Shown here: piece by piece, positions 1 through 12,300 of the stretch
Layout of the letters: each line of letters opens with the position of its first letter
How positions within the stretch are numbered: position 1 is the stretch's first letter
DNA from: Rhexocercosporidium sp. MPI-PUGE-AT-0058
Taxonomy: Eukaryota; Ascomycota; Leotiomycetes; Helotiales
DNA length: 64,000 bases
Assembly (NCBI GenBank): GCA_020746875.1
Contig: JAGTJL010000016.1
Span: 186,001-250,000, forward strand
Direction: 5' to 3'
The notes under the pieces: model-generated
Seen by the model: the letters and a program-made list of their open reading frames with translations, nothing else
Databases searched by the model: none
What the model was told of the DNA's origin: nothing
Position numbers and translations under genes: made by a program

Positions 1-1506
1 TTGTCCGGATTCTGAATTTGGTGCCTTGCCGTTCCCCTCCGAAATACTAACGCCTTACGATATTTCATGGCCTTGGCTATCTTGCTTCCTCAACTTTACT
101 CTGCACAATGATCCTTACTCGAAGTAGCTTAGAGATAGCACTTGCTAGCTCACCAGTTGTCTGGGTCTAATTACCTAGGGTGAAGCATTTTGCTTGCCAA
201 GACTAAAGTTAGCTACAGCAGACGTTTTCCCCAGGTAGACTTTGTCAACGTTTATGTAAAGTTCTTTCTCCTACTGGTTTGCTCCATTCTATGTACGGAT
301 ACCATACTATATCCGGAAGAAAAATAAGTCACGCCCAGACGCGCACTTCAAAGCCTCTCCTTACGGGCGGTACGTTTATGTGAGTGGGTATGCTTAAAGA
401 GCTATCGTGTGTATGTATCAAATTAAGAGAGTTGGAACCCGGCCTCATTGGCCTGGTGGTATGCTTTTGCGTTCTAGCTTCATAGCTATTTCTGTTTATT
501 AACAGAACCGAGCGAGAGACAAATCGCGCACGTTTCGTCCCCCGGAAAGGATTCTTCATCGAATTCCAGGAGCCGAAACTTGGGGAGAGTTGGTAGCTTT
601 GTAAAAATTTCGAACAGGCTGTCTCTATTCAAATGCACCTTTCAAGAAGAAAAGCATCTGGCTCTCTCTCATGGCCGGTCGAAGACATTTGATGACTTCC
701 ACATTATATTCTATTTTCCTCCGAAATGGAGTTGAATCGTGCCAGTACAACACAAAAGCTCAAAGACTCCGAAGATTTCGACGATTTTAAGGTGATGTTA
801 TGTTCCTAAGGAACACTTCAGAAAGCCTTCGTTTTGCAAGAGAGGTGTCCGCAACAATGCTTCACCAGTTGGAAGCACATCAATTCGACAAAAGTCCGTA
901 GTGCAAAGTACTTTTCAGCACAAACTGGCGTATCTTAGGGTAGCGGGAAGAAAGTCCTCTCTTTTCACATGCCGAGACCCATTTCCAAGAGTCATGATGC
1001 AGAGGGACTGCGCAGACTACAACTAACCGCAGGAAACAATCTGTTATTCACGAGATGGTATTATTCTTTCAAACGCCGAGGAGTGTAAAGACCCTCAAGG
1101 TTTTCGGAACAACGAACGCCAAGCTGCACCACATCATCTCTCTTCTCAGCAGCCGTAGGCTAGAAATTCTTCCACGGTCCTGCCAACAACGAGAAGGAGA
1201 TCCCTCGCTTAAAGTCCCGGATCCACAAAAAGCGGAGAATGACAACAAAGAAAAACGTTCACAATACTTGTCACCAAGGCCGGCACCTCCTCTTCAGACG
1301 AAAAAGCCTGGATGAAACCTCAGGCCGAAGCACTGCGCCGATACTAGCCCGGCTTAGCTCCAGGGAAGTATATCCTCAACGAAACGCGCCCCGTCCCGTC
1401 GCGTCAGGAACTTTGTCAACAGCAACACAAACACGAACCCACACCCAAACACAAACACCACAACAACTTTCCAATCTCCAACTCCCAACCACAACCACTA
1501 TTGACA
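1..1506. other. Intergenic, no gene recognised
   Basis: I see no coding region with recognisable composition here. The short open frames on both strands have no plausible starts, introns or familiar motifs. The last 100 bases before the gene at 1507 are rich in CAA/CAC and pyrimidines, which is typical of a fungal 5' leader. Confidence 0.6.
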
Positions 1507-3078
1507 ATGTCGGACACCGTCCGAATGTCAGACGCCACCATGTCCGATGCACCAGCACCAATCTTCCACCTCCCAACCACCGATCCCATCTTCACTCTCG
1601 TCGAGAGCAACTGCGGCAACAAGCGGCCCCTCAACGAATACCTCATCGGTCAAAAAGTCATCTTCAACGACTTCCTCCGGCCCTCGCAGCACGTCCGAAC
1701 CACCAAGATCACCGTTGGTCGGGAAGGCATCGACACGATCAAGATGCTAGGAGACATCAGCACCCGCGAGTACCTGCGAACCTGCCACAGAATCACGAGT
1801 GGCTTCCGCGGATGGATCTACTGCCGCTTATCGTACCGGTTCATGATCTTTGAGAGCACGAAGAATAAGTCAGATTTCACGCCCGAAGAAGCCCTGCGTG
1901 ATGCTTGCGACCAAGCGTTGTTGTGGATCTACTACCTCCGGCCGCGGAGCGAGTATCTTACGCAATTTACTCTCAAGAATCCCGAGAAGGTTATTCGTAT
2001 CCAGGTATGTTTTTCTGATACCCTGGCTTGGTTGAGAGGAGTGCTGATTGTGTGTGTTTTTGTTTGATAGTCCCTCTCTGCATATGCGCCAAAGGGAAAG
2101 CAGGCCGTGGTAGGACATCAGCCGGGATATAGGAGAGAATTCCTGCACCTCAGCTGCGAAAACGCCATGATCCTCACTTCTCACGTGGGACGAGACCTCC
2201 TCGAAAAGTGGCAGAGTGATGTAAGTACCCAGTTAATCCCAGAACATTGCGCCCCCCCCCCCCCCCCCCCCAAAATCCCTCCCTTTCTCTGCTACTCGAG
2301 CTCAATGGATATGCTACGGGAATGGCAAATTGGGATACACGACTAACCAAGCTAACCGTAACAGAACGTACTACAGAGCCTGAAGAATGCAGGACGATTG
2401 CACAACTCCATCGCCAGCTTCGACTGTATGGTGTCGAGCGAGTTCCGTGGCAAGTGGTACGGCCAGGTGACTTTCCGGGATCGGGATTTTATGTGCGAGG
2501 AGTTGTTGGACAGTAAGAATGAGGCTACTCTGGAGGTAGCACGTCTGGGGTATGCGTGGTCGAGAAACGAGGATGAGATTGCAGAGGAAAAGGCCAATGC
2601 CTTGAAAGCTGCTAAATCCGCCAAAGCAGTACGTATTTCCCCTTCCGTCTCCCATCCTAAGCTTTCGAATGGACGCGCCAGTCAAAGTACGGAAATGCTA
2701 ACCATGCATTGCAGAAGAAGTCTACACCACCATCAGCCCCTCCTGGCAAGAGAATCAGACCGAAAAAGTCGGCTGTAAAGCCTGTGGTTCCAGTCAAGCA
2801 ATCGGCGGCTCCGATTGAGAGTCAGGCTTTTACTTTCAGACCATCCGCCGCTGCTGCTACCACCGCTGGTTCGATGTCTGCTCGTGCTCCTCTTCTTGTC
2901 ACTCCTACATCTCAACCATCAACACTCAGAAATACTGAGGATTTCGTAAGTTATTTTGCTTTCATTTTTGCACCTCTTTTTGCATTCGAAACCTTCTCTA
3001 ATGATAAATCTCTGCATCTATGTCGTCACCCTCCGCACTACTCGTAAGACTGCACCCACGAAACCCCGGATGAAATGA
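1507..3078 (+). CDS. Conserved hypothetical protein, five exons
   Basis: Five exons are supported by consensus splice sites and a continuous reading frame: 1507-2004, 2071-2220, 2365-2628, 2715-2945 and 3049-3078, giving 390 residues. The ATG at 1507 is the first in frame after a CA-rich leader. I do not recognise the family. The N-terminal 280 residues look globular, with many aromatic residues (for example RGWIYCRLSYRFMIFEST and QALLWIYYLRPRSEYL). The C-terminal 100 residues are a disordered Lys/Pro/Ala/Ser-rich tail containing KRIRPKKS, a possible nuclear localisation signal. Intron 2 (2221-2364) contains a run of 20 C starting 31 nt after its donor. If the fourth intron is not spliced, the frame stops at 3045-3047 with a different tail. 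No signal peptide or membrane segment is visible. The exon structure is fairly safe; the function is unknown. Confidence 0.8.
2252..2271 (+). repeat. Poly-C tract, 20 C, within an intron
   Basis: An uninterrupted run of 20 C lies 31 nt downstream of the donor of intron 2 of the hypothetical gene at 1507-3078. In RNA it would be a pyrimidine tract far from the acceptor; the complementary strand could form G-rich structures. Its length in an assembly should be treated as approximate. Confidence 0.9.
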
Positions 3079-4583
3079 AGATGGAGGGAAGGAAGCGTTG
3101 ATGGGAATGTAGAGATAGATACATGGACGGATGGAAAGATCGATGGATGAAGAGAAAAGAGAGTAAATGATTTCAGATGTAACGACGAGACGCGATGATT
3201 ATGAGTTGATCATCATGGATGTTGTACGATGGTATGAGGATAGCTTGAGGTGAATGAATAGATGTACTTATTAGTACCTCGTCTGGAATAAATAAGTGAC
3301 GATATCAGAGATCTTAATATGAAAGATAAAGTGTAAAGTGATTTTAATATATTATTGTATTGTATTGAATTGATCAGAAAGTGTTGCAGGTTTATACTGG
3401 TTCAGGTCACGGGTTAGTCAGGTGGACAGAGTCGGATCTAAACTTTGCTACGCTAGTGACACCACTTGATATTAGAACGTATATGTAGATACATTTATTA
3501 TAGTAATTAATATTATAAGTCTATTAATAACTTCGTACTTCAATGCTTTTTAGTCTAGTCATGAATATCTTAGTAATAGAAAGTAAACATAGCAACACAA
3601 GCAGCACTATATACAAATCTTGTCCCCAAAAGCTGAAGTCATACTCCCCGCTCTAATGCAGAGTATTTGATTATGCAGATGACTTCTGTTATATGCAAGA
3701 ATAAGTGAGCAGGCTTAGGAATCAACATAACATATGCTGGAGAAGGAGTGGAAGAAATCCGCATCGAAGACGAAAGCCAGAAGTCCAAACCCCAATTTAG
3801 CAATAAACAAGCAGCCATCAAAGATAGGGATACGAGATGAAAACCAAGATTCAAACAAACACAACAGATACATGTCTGCATGCAAGCAAGGAAAGGAAAG
3901 GAAAGAATTGAGAAGGGATATCAAGTATCATTAATGAACTTCATCGTCTACCTTTTCAAGTGCTTCCTCTCCCACTAGATCAAGAACCCTCCCCTCTATA
4001 AAATCAAAGCCCATCCGAGACGAAGTTAGATTTGGTTTTACAGAGCCCATACCCCCAGACAGCCCAACACCAATTCCTCCTTCTCAGAAAGCTAGTCACA
4101 ACTAACTCATCTATTTCAACCCATCCATTCCAGCCCAACACCAACCAACCAAACAACCATCAGTAATCGAGAAAATTTAACTCTCCTGCCCTCCTGCCCT
4201 CCTCTTCTCTTTTGCTTCCTCTCCTCCTTTGCTCTCCTTTTCAACTAATCACCATCTAGCCCTCGCACTCCCCGTAAGGAAAGTATCTCTTATTTACACC
4301 TATGATTAATTTCCCCCTCTCTCCCTCTCTCCCTCAGCCCTTCCAAGCAAGACCTACCATATACATAATACGCATCCACGAAACACAAAGCGAAGAGAAG
4401 CAAGCAAGCGAGAAACTGTAGCCACATCATTGAACAAGCAAGCTAAGGGAAAGCAAGCCAGCAAGTTCTCACTCGTACCACGTTAGCAAGCAATTCCTCT
4501 CTGTTCTCTCCTCTCTCTCTCTCTCAAAAAACAATCTTCTCCTCTCATTTTGAATATCAATTAATATTAACATCTAGGGTTAA

Positions 4584-4618
4584 AGACGAAGACGAAGACG
4601 AAGACGAAGATGAAGATA
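4584..4618 (+). repeat. Hexanucleotide GACGAA-type repeat
   Basis: About four copies of GACGAA, then degenerate GATGAA units. It is a simple sequence repeat in intergenic DNA with no frame around it. Confidence 0.85.
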
Positions 4619-4819
4619 ATGCGGAGATTCGGATGGTGATGGAGATCTAAATAAAATACCCATCATAAGCAGACGGCGATATCTACGCCTCCCCAAAAGA
4701 AACCAAATCTCTCCTCACTCACCGTACACCGTATAATAAACTAGACCTCAAATCCTACATCCCAAATCCCTAACCCCGAATTCTCAGTCAAGATCCTCAA
4801 GACTAAAAAAAAAAGGGGA

Positions 4820-4833
4820 GGGGGGGGGGGGGG
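4820..4833 (+). repeat. Poly-G tract, 14 G
   Basis: A run of 14 G preceded by an A-run and GGGGA, in intergenic DNA. The length may be affected by assembly. Confidence 0.9.
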
Positions 4834-4956
4834 CTTTAAACAAGATATATAACATCCACCCCCACCTCTCTCCCCTCCCCTCCGAAGTAACGCGACGCAA
4901 TAGCAAAACATCCGTCCCATCCCAATCCCAATCCCATCTACTGCGATCCCCTCGGA

Positions 4957-4987
4957 TACGATATGATACGATACGATACGATGCGAT
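4957..4987 (+). repeat. Pentanucleotide GATAC repeat
   Basis: Several tandem copies of GATAC/GATGC. It is followed by CCAACCAATCCACCCATC-like imperfect repeats up to about 5110. Confidence 0.8.
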
Positions 4988-6895
4988 CTCGATCAAGCCA
5001 GCAGTACCATAGACCAACCAATCCACCCATCTGACCAATCCACCCATCTAACCACCCAACATTCCAACTAACCAACCAACAACCCAACCATGCAACCATC
5101 CAACCAACCGCCAGATCCCCGAACCAGGTAAATAAGTTATGATAGGTCAATAGCTTGGGGTAAGGTAAAGGTAAAGCAAGGCGGATTTCCTCTTCTTCCT
5201 TTTTTTTTTTCTTCTTTCTTTTTTTTCTTTTTAAAAAAGCAAACAAAAAAAAAAACAAAACCCATCCCCTCCATCCCATCCCATCACCCACCCACCCACG
5301 CACAAGCCGGGGATCACGAACTACGATTCGTCCGTCCCAGGAAATCGGGTCGTGTCGTGTCGTGCTGTGCTGTCTCATCTCATCTGATCGCATCTCCCGT
5401 CGAGTCTCGAGTCTCTAGTCTCGAGCCCAGTCGTGAGGGTTAGCGGGGAAACAAGAAGAAAAAAGAAAAAAGAAAAAAAAATAAAATAAAAAAAAAACAG
5501 ATTGAAGCCAGCTTAGTGGAGCAAGAAAGTCACAGCCCGGGAATCATTCAAGAGGGAATAATAGATGGATGGATTCTGTTTATTCTTTTGCTCATACACT
5601 AGAGGTAGCGAGGGAGAGAGAGGGGAGACGACCCGGGAATACCAGCTTATGACTCAACAGCCCCTCTCATCTTTCCATCGTTCCATCTCTTCCCTCCCAA
5701 GTGGCATATCGTCTCATAATCTCCATCACTTTCTCCCTCTCCCTCTTCTCCCGATCGAATATTTGCGACACGTCTCATGACCCCGCTCTGGTAGCCAGGT
5801 TTCCGGGAACCACCAAACCTGTCCCAGCTCTAGCTAATCCAACCCAGTCCAACCCAGTTCCATCCACCAATCCAACCCATCCTACGACCACCTCGCAAGT
5901 TCCTCCGACAAGATGCATCGTTTGAATCTCGGCTGGCATGGCCCAGTCTCGTCTGTAACACAACGTCGCTGCGCCTCTGCAAATACCCTCTCGATCAGGT
6001 AACACCAACACTCCACATCACATCATGTCTGCATTCCCGCAACGACGGTCGCTGGTCCAGACTGCAGACTGCAGACATTTCGAGTGCCAAACACAAGACA
6101 ACAAATCCAACAATCCAAAACTTGTCACTTGTCACTCCTGCAGGTCGTTTCGTTTTGGGTTGACTTGGGTTGTTGACTTGGGTCTGGGTTGGATTGAGTT
6201 GGGTTGGGGTTGGGCGGGGGAGGCTCCGCTTCGGTCCGGAGCGTTGTACAGGGATAGGGCGGGCATCTTTTTGTCTTTTCGAACCAACAGTGGGATGGAT
6301 TGAGGGCGCAGGGAGGGGGGGAAGGGGGCGAGAATTGCCGATTGGGTATTTGCCTCGGCGCACTCCGTCATACGCTGGCATGCAACTGGGGATCTTCCAA
6401 CACAATCAACAGCCATGACGAACGTTCTGAAATGAGCAGACGGTTGCGCCACCTTCGAAACACGGAGAGACATGATGGGGGAAGGTGGTAACTCAATCCG
6501 GGCAGCCGCCAGAAGATTGCAGGTTGTTCGCATATCGAAGCTCGGTCCTAATCGGTGGAGGCGAGCAAGACAGAGCAGGGTCTGCCAGGGTAAAAACTGC
6601 AGGCGCTTAGAGCTGCATATGCACCTAACCCGGTCTCTCTGCACGCGCGCATATTGTACCACAATGCGGTTAAGGAGGGGAAGTGAGCCGTCGCCATTTC
6701 GTTTCAACAATGATCCTGCCTCGCTTGCCGTAGGGGGTCTTGTCTGTTCCGCACATTCCGTCGTCTGGGTAAAAAGGAGAAGGTCTGGATAATGGGATCC
6801 CGACGAATCCGAGGAGGGTGCGAGAGAAGAGCCGCGACCATGTCGTGCAGATGGGCGTTTGAAGGGTGGCTTGCTCATGTTCTATGAGGAAGGAC

Positions 6896-8168
6896 TCAAG
6901 CATCGGCTGGCCGACGGGCAATCCAAATGTGCCTGATTGAAGAAACGTGTTAGCTTGGACGTCATAGAGGCGATTTTGAAGGAGATATCGCAGCCAGGAG
7001 GCTCGTGGATAGGCAGAACTTACATGTTGCAGTACGCGTGGATTTTCTTGGAGCAAACCTCCCTCTTGACGTTCGCGGTCAATCTATCCACGTCCTCTTT
7101 CGTCCACTGGCTCATTCGAGTCAGAGGTCCTACACTGAGTGCATCCAGGCCTTGTGTAAGGCCGAGATTGTACCAGCGTCCAATATCCTTCAGGTGAGGG
7201 TCGCTCTCCCATGGATTCAGGGGAACTCTTATCACCTCCTCCTTGATGTCCACAAAGCCTTGTGCCTGGAGCATGGACCCCGTTTCTGCATTGTAGGCCA
7301 GCGGCCTGTAAGCGCGTGCTGTCGCGTCGAATAGCGCTCGAGTCCATTGTATGAGGCTGGAGTCTGCTGGAAGGGTGCCGTCGTCGCAGCGCGGTTCCAT
7401 GTCAATTTCTACATGCTCGACCCAGCCGTACTGTGGTTTTAAATGCCTGCAATCGTCAGCCGCTCTGCCTCGCACTTCCAATCTAGATATCCCACCTAAA
7501 AATTTGTGCGTATGTGGCTGGCCAGTTGCTTATGCTGCCTGCCAGCATCCGCATGTGAATCATATCCCAAGAATCCACATCACACCAAAACCACGGGGAC
7601 TCGATATCTCGTTGGTGGAAAATCAGGTTGGGAGGAATTCTGCCGACCATTAGCATTTGCATCCCCATCCTAAATCTTCCAATCCTTACTGTGCAGGCTG
7701 TATCAGTGCGAGGTCAACGCCTTGAACCTCTACACCGTGATGGTGGTATTTCCTGCCCCGAATTAGCCCAGCACTCCAGCCCCCCTCTCCTAATTGAGCG
7801 CCTTACTCTGCCATGTCAATTGCCCATATGCCTGTCCCACAGCCCAAATCCAGCACTCTTGGGCCCTTGTCGTAATTCGGCGTAAATATCGTGGAGTGTA
7901 ATGCTTCGCGTCTAGCGACAGAGAATATTTTGTGGTAGATGTCCATGCGATCCATCTCGAGCTGCCCCTTCAAGTCAGCCCACCGTCCGTCCAGCAGCAA
8001 TCTTCTCCGGCAGCCTGCGCACCGGACTGGAAAATCCGCCCAACTCACCTCGTCGATCGGGAACATGTATTTTCCTTTGCGGAAGCCGGAGTAGAATCGC
8101 CCATTTTCCATGTAGTCTGATGGTGGGGGATGGTTCGTCTGGTGCTCGGGGCGGGCAGGGAGGGGCAT
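6896..8168 (-). CDS. LaeA/UMTA-type SAM-dependent methyltransferase
   Basis: Six exons on the minus strand: 8168-8049, 7961-7807, 7752-7690, 7639-7496, 7446-7024 and 6932-6896. They give 313 residues with phase-consistent GT-AG introns of 49-91 nt. The product has the class I methyltransferase fold: [16 protein letters not shown] near the N-terminus, SAM-binding motif [18 protein letters not shown], then [16 protein letters not shown], the post-motif DIESPW and [16 protein letters not shown], and the family ending [14 protein letters not shown]. This is the fungal UMTA/LaeA-like group. Some members regulate secondary metabolism and others modify small molecules; the substrate cannot be told from sequence. 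An in-frame ATG at 8234 would add 22 residues. No polyketide synthase or peptide synthetase lies in the window, so it is an orphan here. Confidence 0.9.
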
Positions 8169-8865
8169 TCTGGAGGGGTTCTTGTCAGTGGCAGCTCGAT
8201 CTGCAGGAAGAGGCGAAGAATTGAAGTAGCACATCCTCTGTAGAGCTGGGGAGATGTCTGCGAGAAAGTATAGAGTTGTGTTGGGGGAGGGTAGGAAGTG
8301 CAGGGAAGGATAGAACAGCCCGCAGAACCCAAATCTTGAAGCACCAGTGGTAGTCTTGCACGTACCCATTGTTAGCCATGGCCACAACCATGACAATTAT
8401 GTGTTGAAAGGAAAAACTTGTCGCAAAAGGTTTGGTATTTAGTCTTAGTCTATCATCTGCTGCTCGTGGGAGGTAGAGTCTTTATGTATCCGTCGAGGTC
8501 TAGATTGGAGTGAAGCGGAGGGTTTTGACGTGTCGTGGTGGCGGTGGTGTTTTTTTCTCTCTCCAGAATTCGAGACTTGAGGCTGTCGTGGTGGATTGGT
8601 TGACAATGGAAGGTGCAGAAGTGGATTTGGGTGTGTGTTGGATTAGGTAGAAGAAGTGGGTTCGCTCGGTGACGCTATTGATGGCAGTGACAATGCGGTG
8701 AAGGAAGCAGGATGCTTGCTGGCTGAGGTAGGTGTTTGTTGGCGTCGGAAATCTCTTGGGTATTGGGAACAAGAGAAGGAAGGAGAGGAGAGGGGAAGGG
8801 AGAGGGAGAGGAAAGGAAGGGGAGGGAGTGGTATGTAAGTAAGTAAGTACGGAGTAATGAATGAT

Positions 8866-8888
8866 TGAGTGAGTGAGTGAGTGAGTGA
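8866..8888 (+). repeat. Tetranucleotide GAGT repeat
   Basis: About six tandem GAGT units, preceded at 8835-8849 by AAGT units. Confidence 0.85.
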
Positions 8889-8963
8889 CTGATTGACTTG
8901 ACTGGTGGTGGTGGTAGTGGTAGTGGATACCAAAGGGCACGGTGGTTAGTGGAGGTCGGTTGG

Positions 8964-9034
8964 TAGGTCCAAGGAAGTAGGTCCAAGGAAGTAGGTCCAA
9001 AGTAGGTCCAAAGTAGGTCCAAGACAGGTCCAAG
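8964..9034 (+). repeat. Tandem AGGTCCAA repeat with 14 then 11 nt spacing
   Basis: The octamer AGGTCCAA starts at 8965, 8979, 8993, 9004, 9015 and 9026, so spacing is 14, 14, then 11, 11, 11 nt. It lies about 0.8 kb upstream of the minus-strand methyltransferase start. The units sit in direct tandem without spacers of varied sequence, so it is not a CRISPR array. Confidence 0.85.
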
Positions 9035-9254
9035 TCTGGATGGATGATGGGGGATGGATGTGGCTTGGGGGTACGGACCACGGTGCAGGTAGGCAGGGCA
9101 GGGGAGGGAAGGGGAGGGGAGGTGGTGCAGGTGGAGGGGGAGGTGCTCACTCTCATTCGTACTTGTAAGGTAGAGAGAAGGTAGGTAGGGAGGTAGTAGG
9201 GACTGTAGTATGTACAAAGTATGTACCCTTCCTTCCTTTTCCAGGATCCTTCCC

Positions 9255-9293
9255 TCCTCTCTCTCCTCTCTCTCCTCTCTCTCCTCTCTCTCT
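9255..9293 (+). repeat. Ten-nucleotide CT-rich tandem repeat
   Basis: About four copies of a CTCTCTCCTC-like unit with a period of 10. Confidence 0.8.
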
Positions 9294-11271
9294 GGTCCCT
9301 TGATCCCCTTCGTCCCTTCCTTAGTCCCTGTCTCCCTATCTCCCCATCCTGTCTCCTTCCCTCTGTTCTTTCTCACCGAGGTACAGTACCTTCCTCCCTT
9401 GTACTGACTGTACCATAGGGCGGAGCTGCCTGCTTCTGGAAAGGCGTTTCACTGTCACTCACTCCTACTTGCACTCACTCGCATTCACTTGCACTCACAC
9501 ACTCGCCCACTCACTCACTACCTACTTTGATGGTACTTCCTTCTTTCCTTCCACTGTTCCACTCGGGCACGGGCAATGGCAGATAACACTGACTGAACCC
9601 GAACCTGAACCTGAACCCAGCACCCAGCACCCATCATCCAGCTGGCACGCACCGCTAAAAGAAATCAGACGAATGAACAAACAGCCTGTGCCCTGTAGCC
9701 TCTTAGCTCTCCCTCTAGCTCTCTCCCTCCCTCCCACTAGCTCACTCCCTCTCTCTCCCACAGCGAGCACAGGACTCGGCACAAACAGGGAGCGCAGCTT
9801 TTCAGGCTCCTTGTCCTTGTCCTTGGGACGGGAATGGCACCGACGCCACCGTAGCGTGGGTGGTAGGGACACTGCTGTTAGTGCTGTGCTGTTAGTGCTG
9901 TTAGTGCTGTTCGTTACCGACTAAGTTACAGTAGGTAGTGTGATGTGCTGTGCTGCGCTGTGCTCCGTGCTGCTGTTGGTGGCTGCCAGCTAGCTTAGCC
10001 CGGGTCTACCCAGTCCAGTCCAGCACTGTCCTGTGTGACTGGTCGCTTCTGTAGCCAGTAACTTGGCCGCGATGCAACGATTCCTTAGGCTACTCGACTC
10101 TCCTGTACTGTAGGGATTCCCTCGAACTTGCTGGCAACCACTAGCAACCCACTGGCTTCGAGTGGCTTGCAGCTGATGGCCCGCCCGTCTGGAGTTCTAG
10201 CGCTGCTTCTACCAAACCACTAAACTAGTGCGTGCTGTGATTGATATCTAGTTCTCGCTGCAGGTTGGTTTTGGTGTTTGACTCGTGGGAGAAGCTAGGA
10301 TTGGACGAGGCTGGAAGACGGCAAGTTTCTTGATTCGGAGTTTTATGCTGAGGTTTAGTCCCTCGTCGCTGTTTGATTTTCTCGGGTGGTCGATCTTTGG
10401 AGGGTATTCCGGGGGTGTTGGAATCTTCTTAATTTCGACTACACAGTACAGTAGCTGCGAGGCAATGCAAAGATGTCTAGATTTAAAACCAGCTTTCAAG
10501 ATGTCTAGTACTGAAGATACTGGTACTGTACTAGTCCTACTTAGCCCCCCCCTCCTCACACTTTGATACCACAAGCCTTCTTCCTTCCAACGAAAAACAT
10601 ATATGGAGACAATTCCTGCAGGTACGCGCTGAAGAAGTTGGAAAAGGCTTTTCTCTTCTCTCCACTCCTCTCCGCTCCGCTCCACTCCCAGCGGCAACAA
10701 GTCTCTCTTCTAGAATACAATACCCACACAAACCCCCCGCACTCCCAAACCAACAAAATCAAAATTAAAATAGACCAAACAAAACAGAACAGTGCACTGT
10801 ACTATCCGGCCCCGGATAAAATAAAAGAACAATGATAGAACCAGGCGTTGGTGTTGGCATTGGTGTTGGCGTTTCGAATGTTCAAACCAGTCCAGTCCAG
10901 CCCAGCCCAGACCAGGGCCCAGGGTCCAAGGTCCAGGGGGAAGGTTCGATCAAGGCTGAGTGAGTGAGTGAGGAGGGATGAATTGAGTTGCTCTTGGGGG
11001 CCGAATATCCTCTGCCCCTGCCTTGCCCTGCCTTGCCTTGCCTTGTCGAACCTACTCCGTAGCGATTTAAATGCTGTATCAAGAAGCGAGGAATCGGCCC
11101 GCCGATCAGACTGTACCCGTACCTGTACCTGTACCTGGGACCTAGGCGAGGTGGATTCAGGGTATCTGTACAGAAGGTACAGTATTTGGCCTTGCCCTGT
11201 GTGTCTTACTTACTGGCGCTTGAAGATCAAAGCAAAATAGTACTAACCATGCCGAACTCTGTTTCTCAAAG

Positions 11272-11307
11272 CCTTGTCTTGTCTTGTCTTGCCTTGTCTT
11301 GTCTTGC
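11272..11307 (+). repeat. Pentanucleotide CTTGT repeat
   Basis: About seven units of CTTGT/CTTGC. A related CCTTG stretch lies at about 11005-11045. Confidence 0.85.
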
Positions 11308-11332
11308 GGTTCGTTGAGCTGTGGATGGAATG

Positions 11333-11430
11333 CAGATGCATGTGTAAATGCACGTGTAAATGCAAAATGCAAATGCAAACGTGAAATGCAAATATAAATT
11401 CAAAATGCAAAATGCAAAAAATGCAAAACA
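11333..11430 (+). repeat. AAATGC-type degenerate repeat
   Basis: Around a dozen copies of AAATGC or close variants, with irregular spacing, in an A-rich context. Confidence 0.75.
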
Positions 11431-12300
11431 AATCCGTGCCCCCGTTCAAGCGCCAGTCCTCGTTGTCGGTGATGGTGGTGTCTCTCTTCCCTCCCTCCCT
11501 CCTCCCCGGAATCAAGCCGATCTCCCTATTCGTGGTTCCAAGTCTGCACACCACACAGGACAAGACAGGATGATAACGGATCCGGTACCAGTGAACCGCA
11601 GAATGGGGATCCAATCAAAGTGGCCCCGTCTTATGCTAAGTAATTTGGATCCTGCGCTAGTGGATCTTCTCGTTCCGTCTGACTTGGTGGGTGTGGGTGT
11701 GGGTGTAGGTGGATGGGGTGAGTGAGTAGTAGGAGTGGATGTCTCCACGGAGATGAGATGAGATGGGATGAGATGAGGTGAGGTGAAACGAAACAATTGA
11801 TTCGTCTGGAAACAAATCTGAAGCGTAGGTTGGGTTGAAAGGAGCTAGGTTGGCCGCGTGGAATCGAGTGATTCTTGACTTGATTGTCGACTTAATTTAT
11901 TTTGGGAAATGTGGGACGATGGAGTTGATTGTAATGGTGTGTTCAAGGTGAGTCTTTTTGTCTTCGTACCAGAACAGGAACTTCAGAAATCGGATCCAGA
12001 AGGGAACGGAAGAAATTTTCAATCAACAACGCAGTGCTCTTACTTTTATTCTATGTGCTATGTTGTAGACATGAAAACCCCTTCTAGTCAGGATAGGTAG
12101 ACATGAATACCCAACAGTTAGTCCCTATATCTAGTTCGTCAAAGTTGGCGGAAGGCTAGAAACTCCCCGGCCAGCGCAGATCATGAAGATTAATTAATCT
12201 ATTTAGTTTCAAACAGTTCATACATTACTACTTCACAATAAATCACTTCATTTAACTCGGCGTCTATCAAGCTTCTAGCTGTTCCTTCCTGCCCTAGGTA

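Larger units (their letters stand above)
3079..6895. other. Intergenic, repeat-rich, no gene recognised
   Basis: This 3.8 kb holds no coding region I can support. From about 3960 to 4560 the plus strand is rich in C, T and CAA like a long fungal 5' leader, but no start with a coding frame follows. From 4570 to 5520 it is a series of simple repeats and A/T or G homopolymers. Between 5800 and 6300 there are CCAACC/GGTTGG stretches. The longest open frame (6132-6878, minus) has low-complexity composition and lies just downstream of the methyltransferase gene. Confidence 0.6.
8169..12300. other. Intergenic low-complexity region upstream of methyltransferase
   Basis: No gene is supported. From 8500 to 9200 the minus strand is a nearly continuous polypyrimidine stretch leading to the methyltransferase start, so part of it may be its promoter and leader. 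Between 9200 and 11800 simple repeats alternate: CT-rich, CTGTTAG, CCTTG, GTACCT, AAATGC and GAGATG units. Open frames here translate to repetitive Ser/Pro/Leu strings or other low-complexity sequence. Confidence 0.6.

Noticed and set aside
6132..6878. Minus-strand open frame of 248 residues
   Set aside because: The composition is Arg/Pro/Ser-rich without motifs, and it lies in the region 3' of the methyltransferase; no splice or start support.
8964..9034. Regular repeats that might suggest a CRISPR array
   Set aside because: The units are 8 nt with 3-6 nt between them and no unique spacers, in a eukaryotic genome.
8500..9376. Long minus-strand frames (218 and 233 residues)
   Set aside because: They translate the polypyrimidine and AGGTCCAA repeats into Ser/Pro/Leu-rich strings; repeat artefacts.
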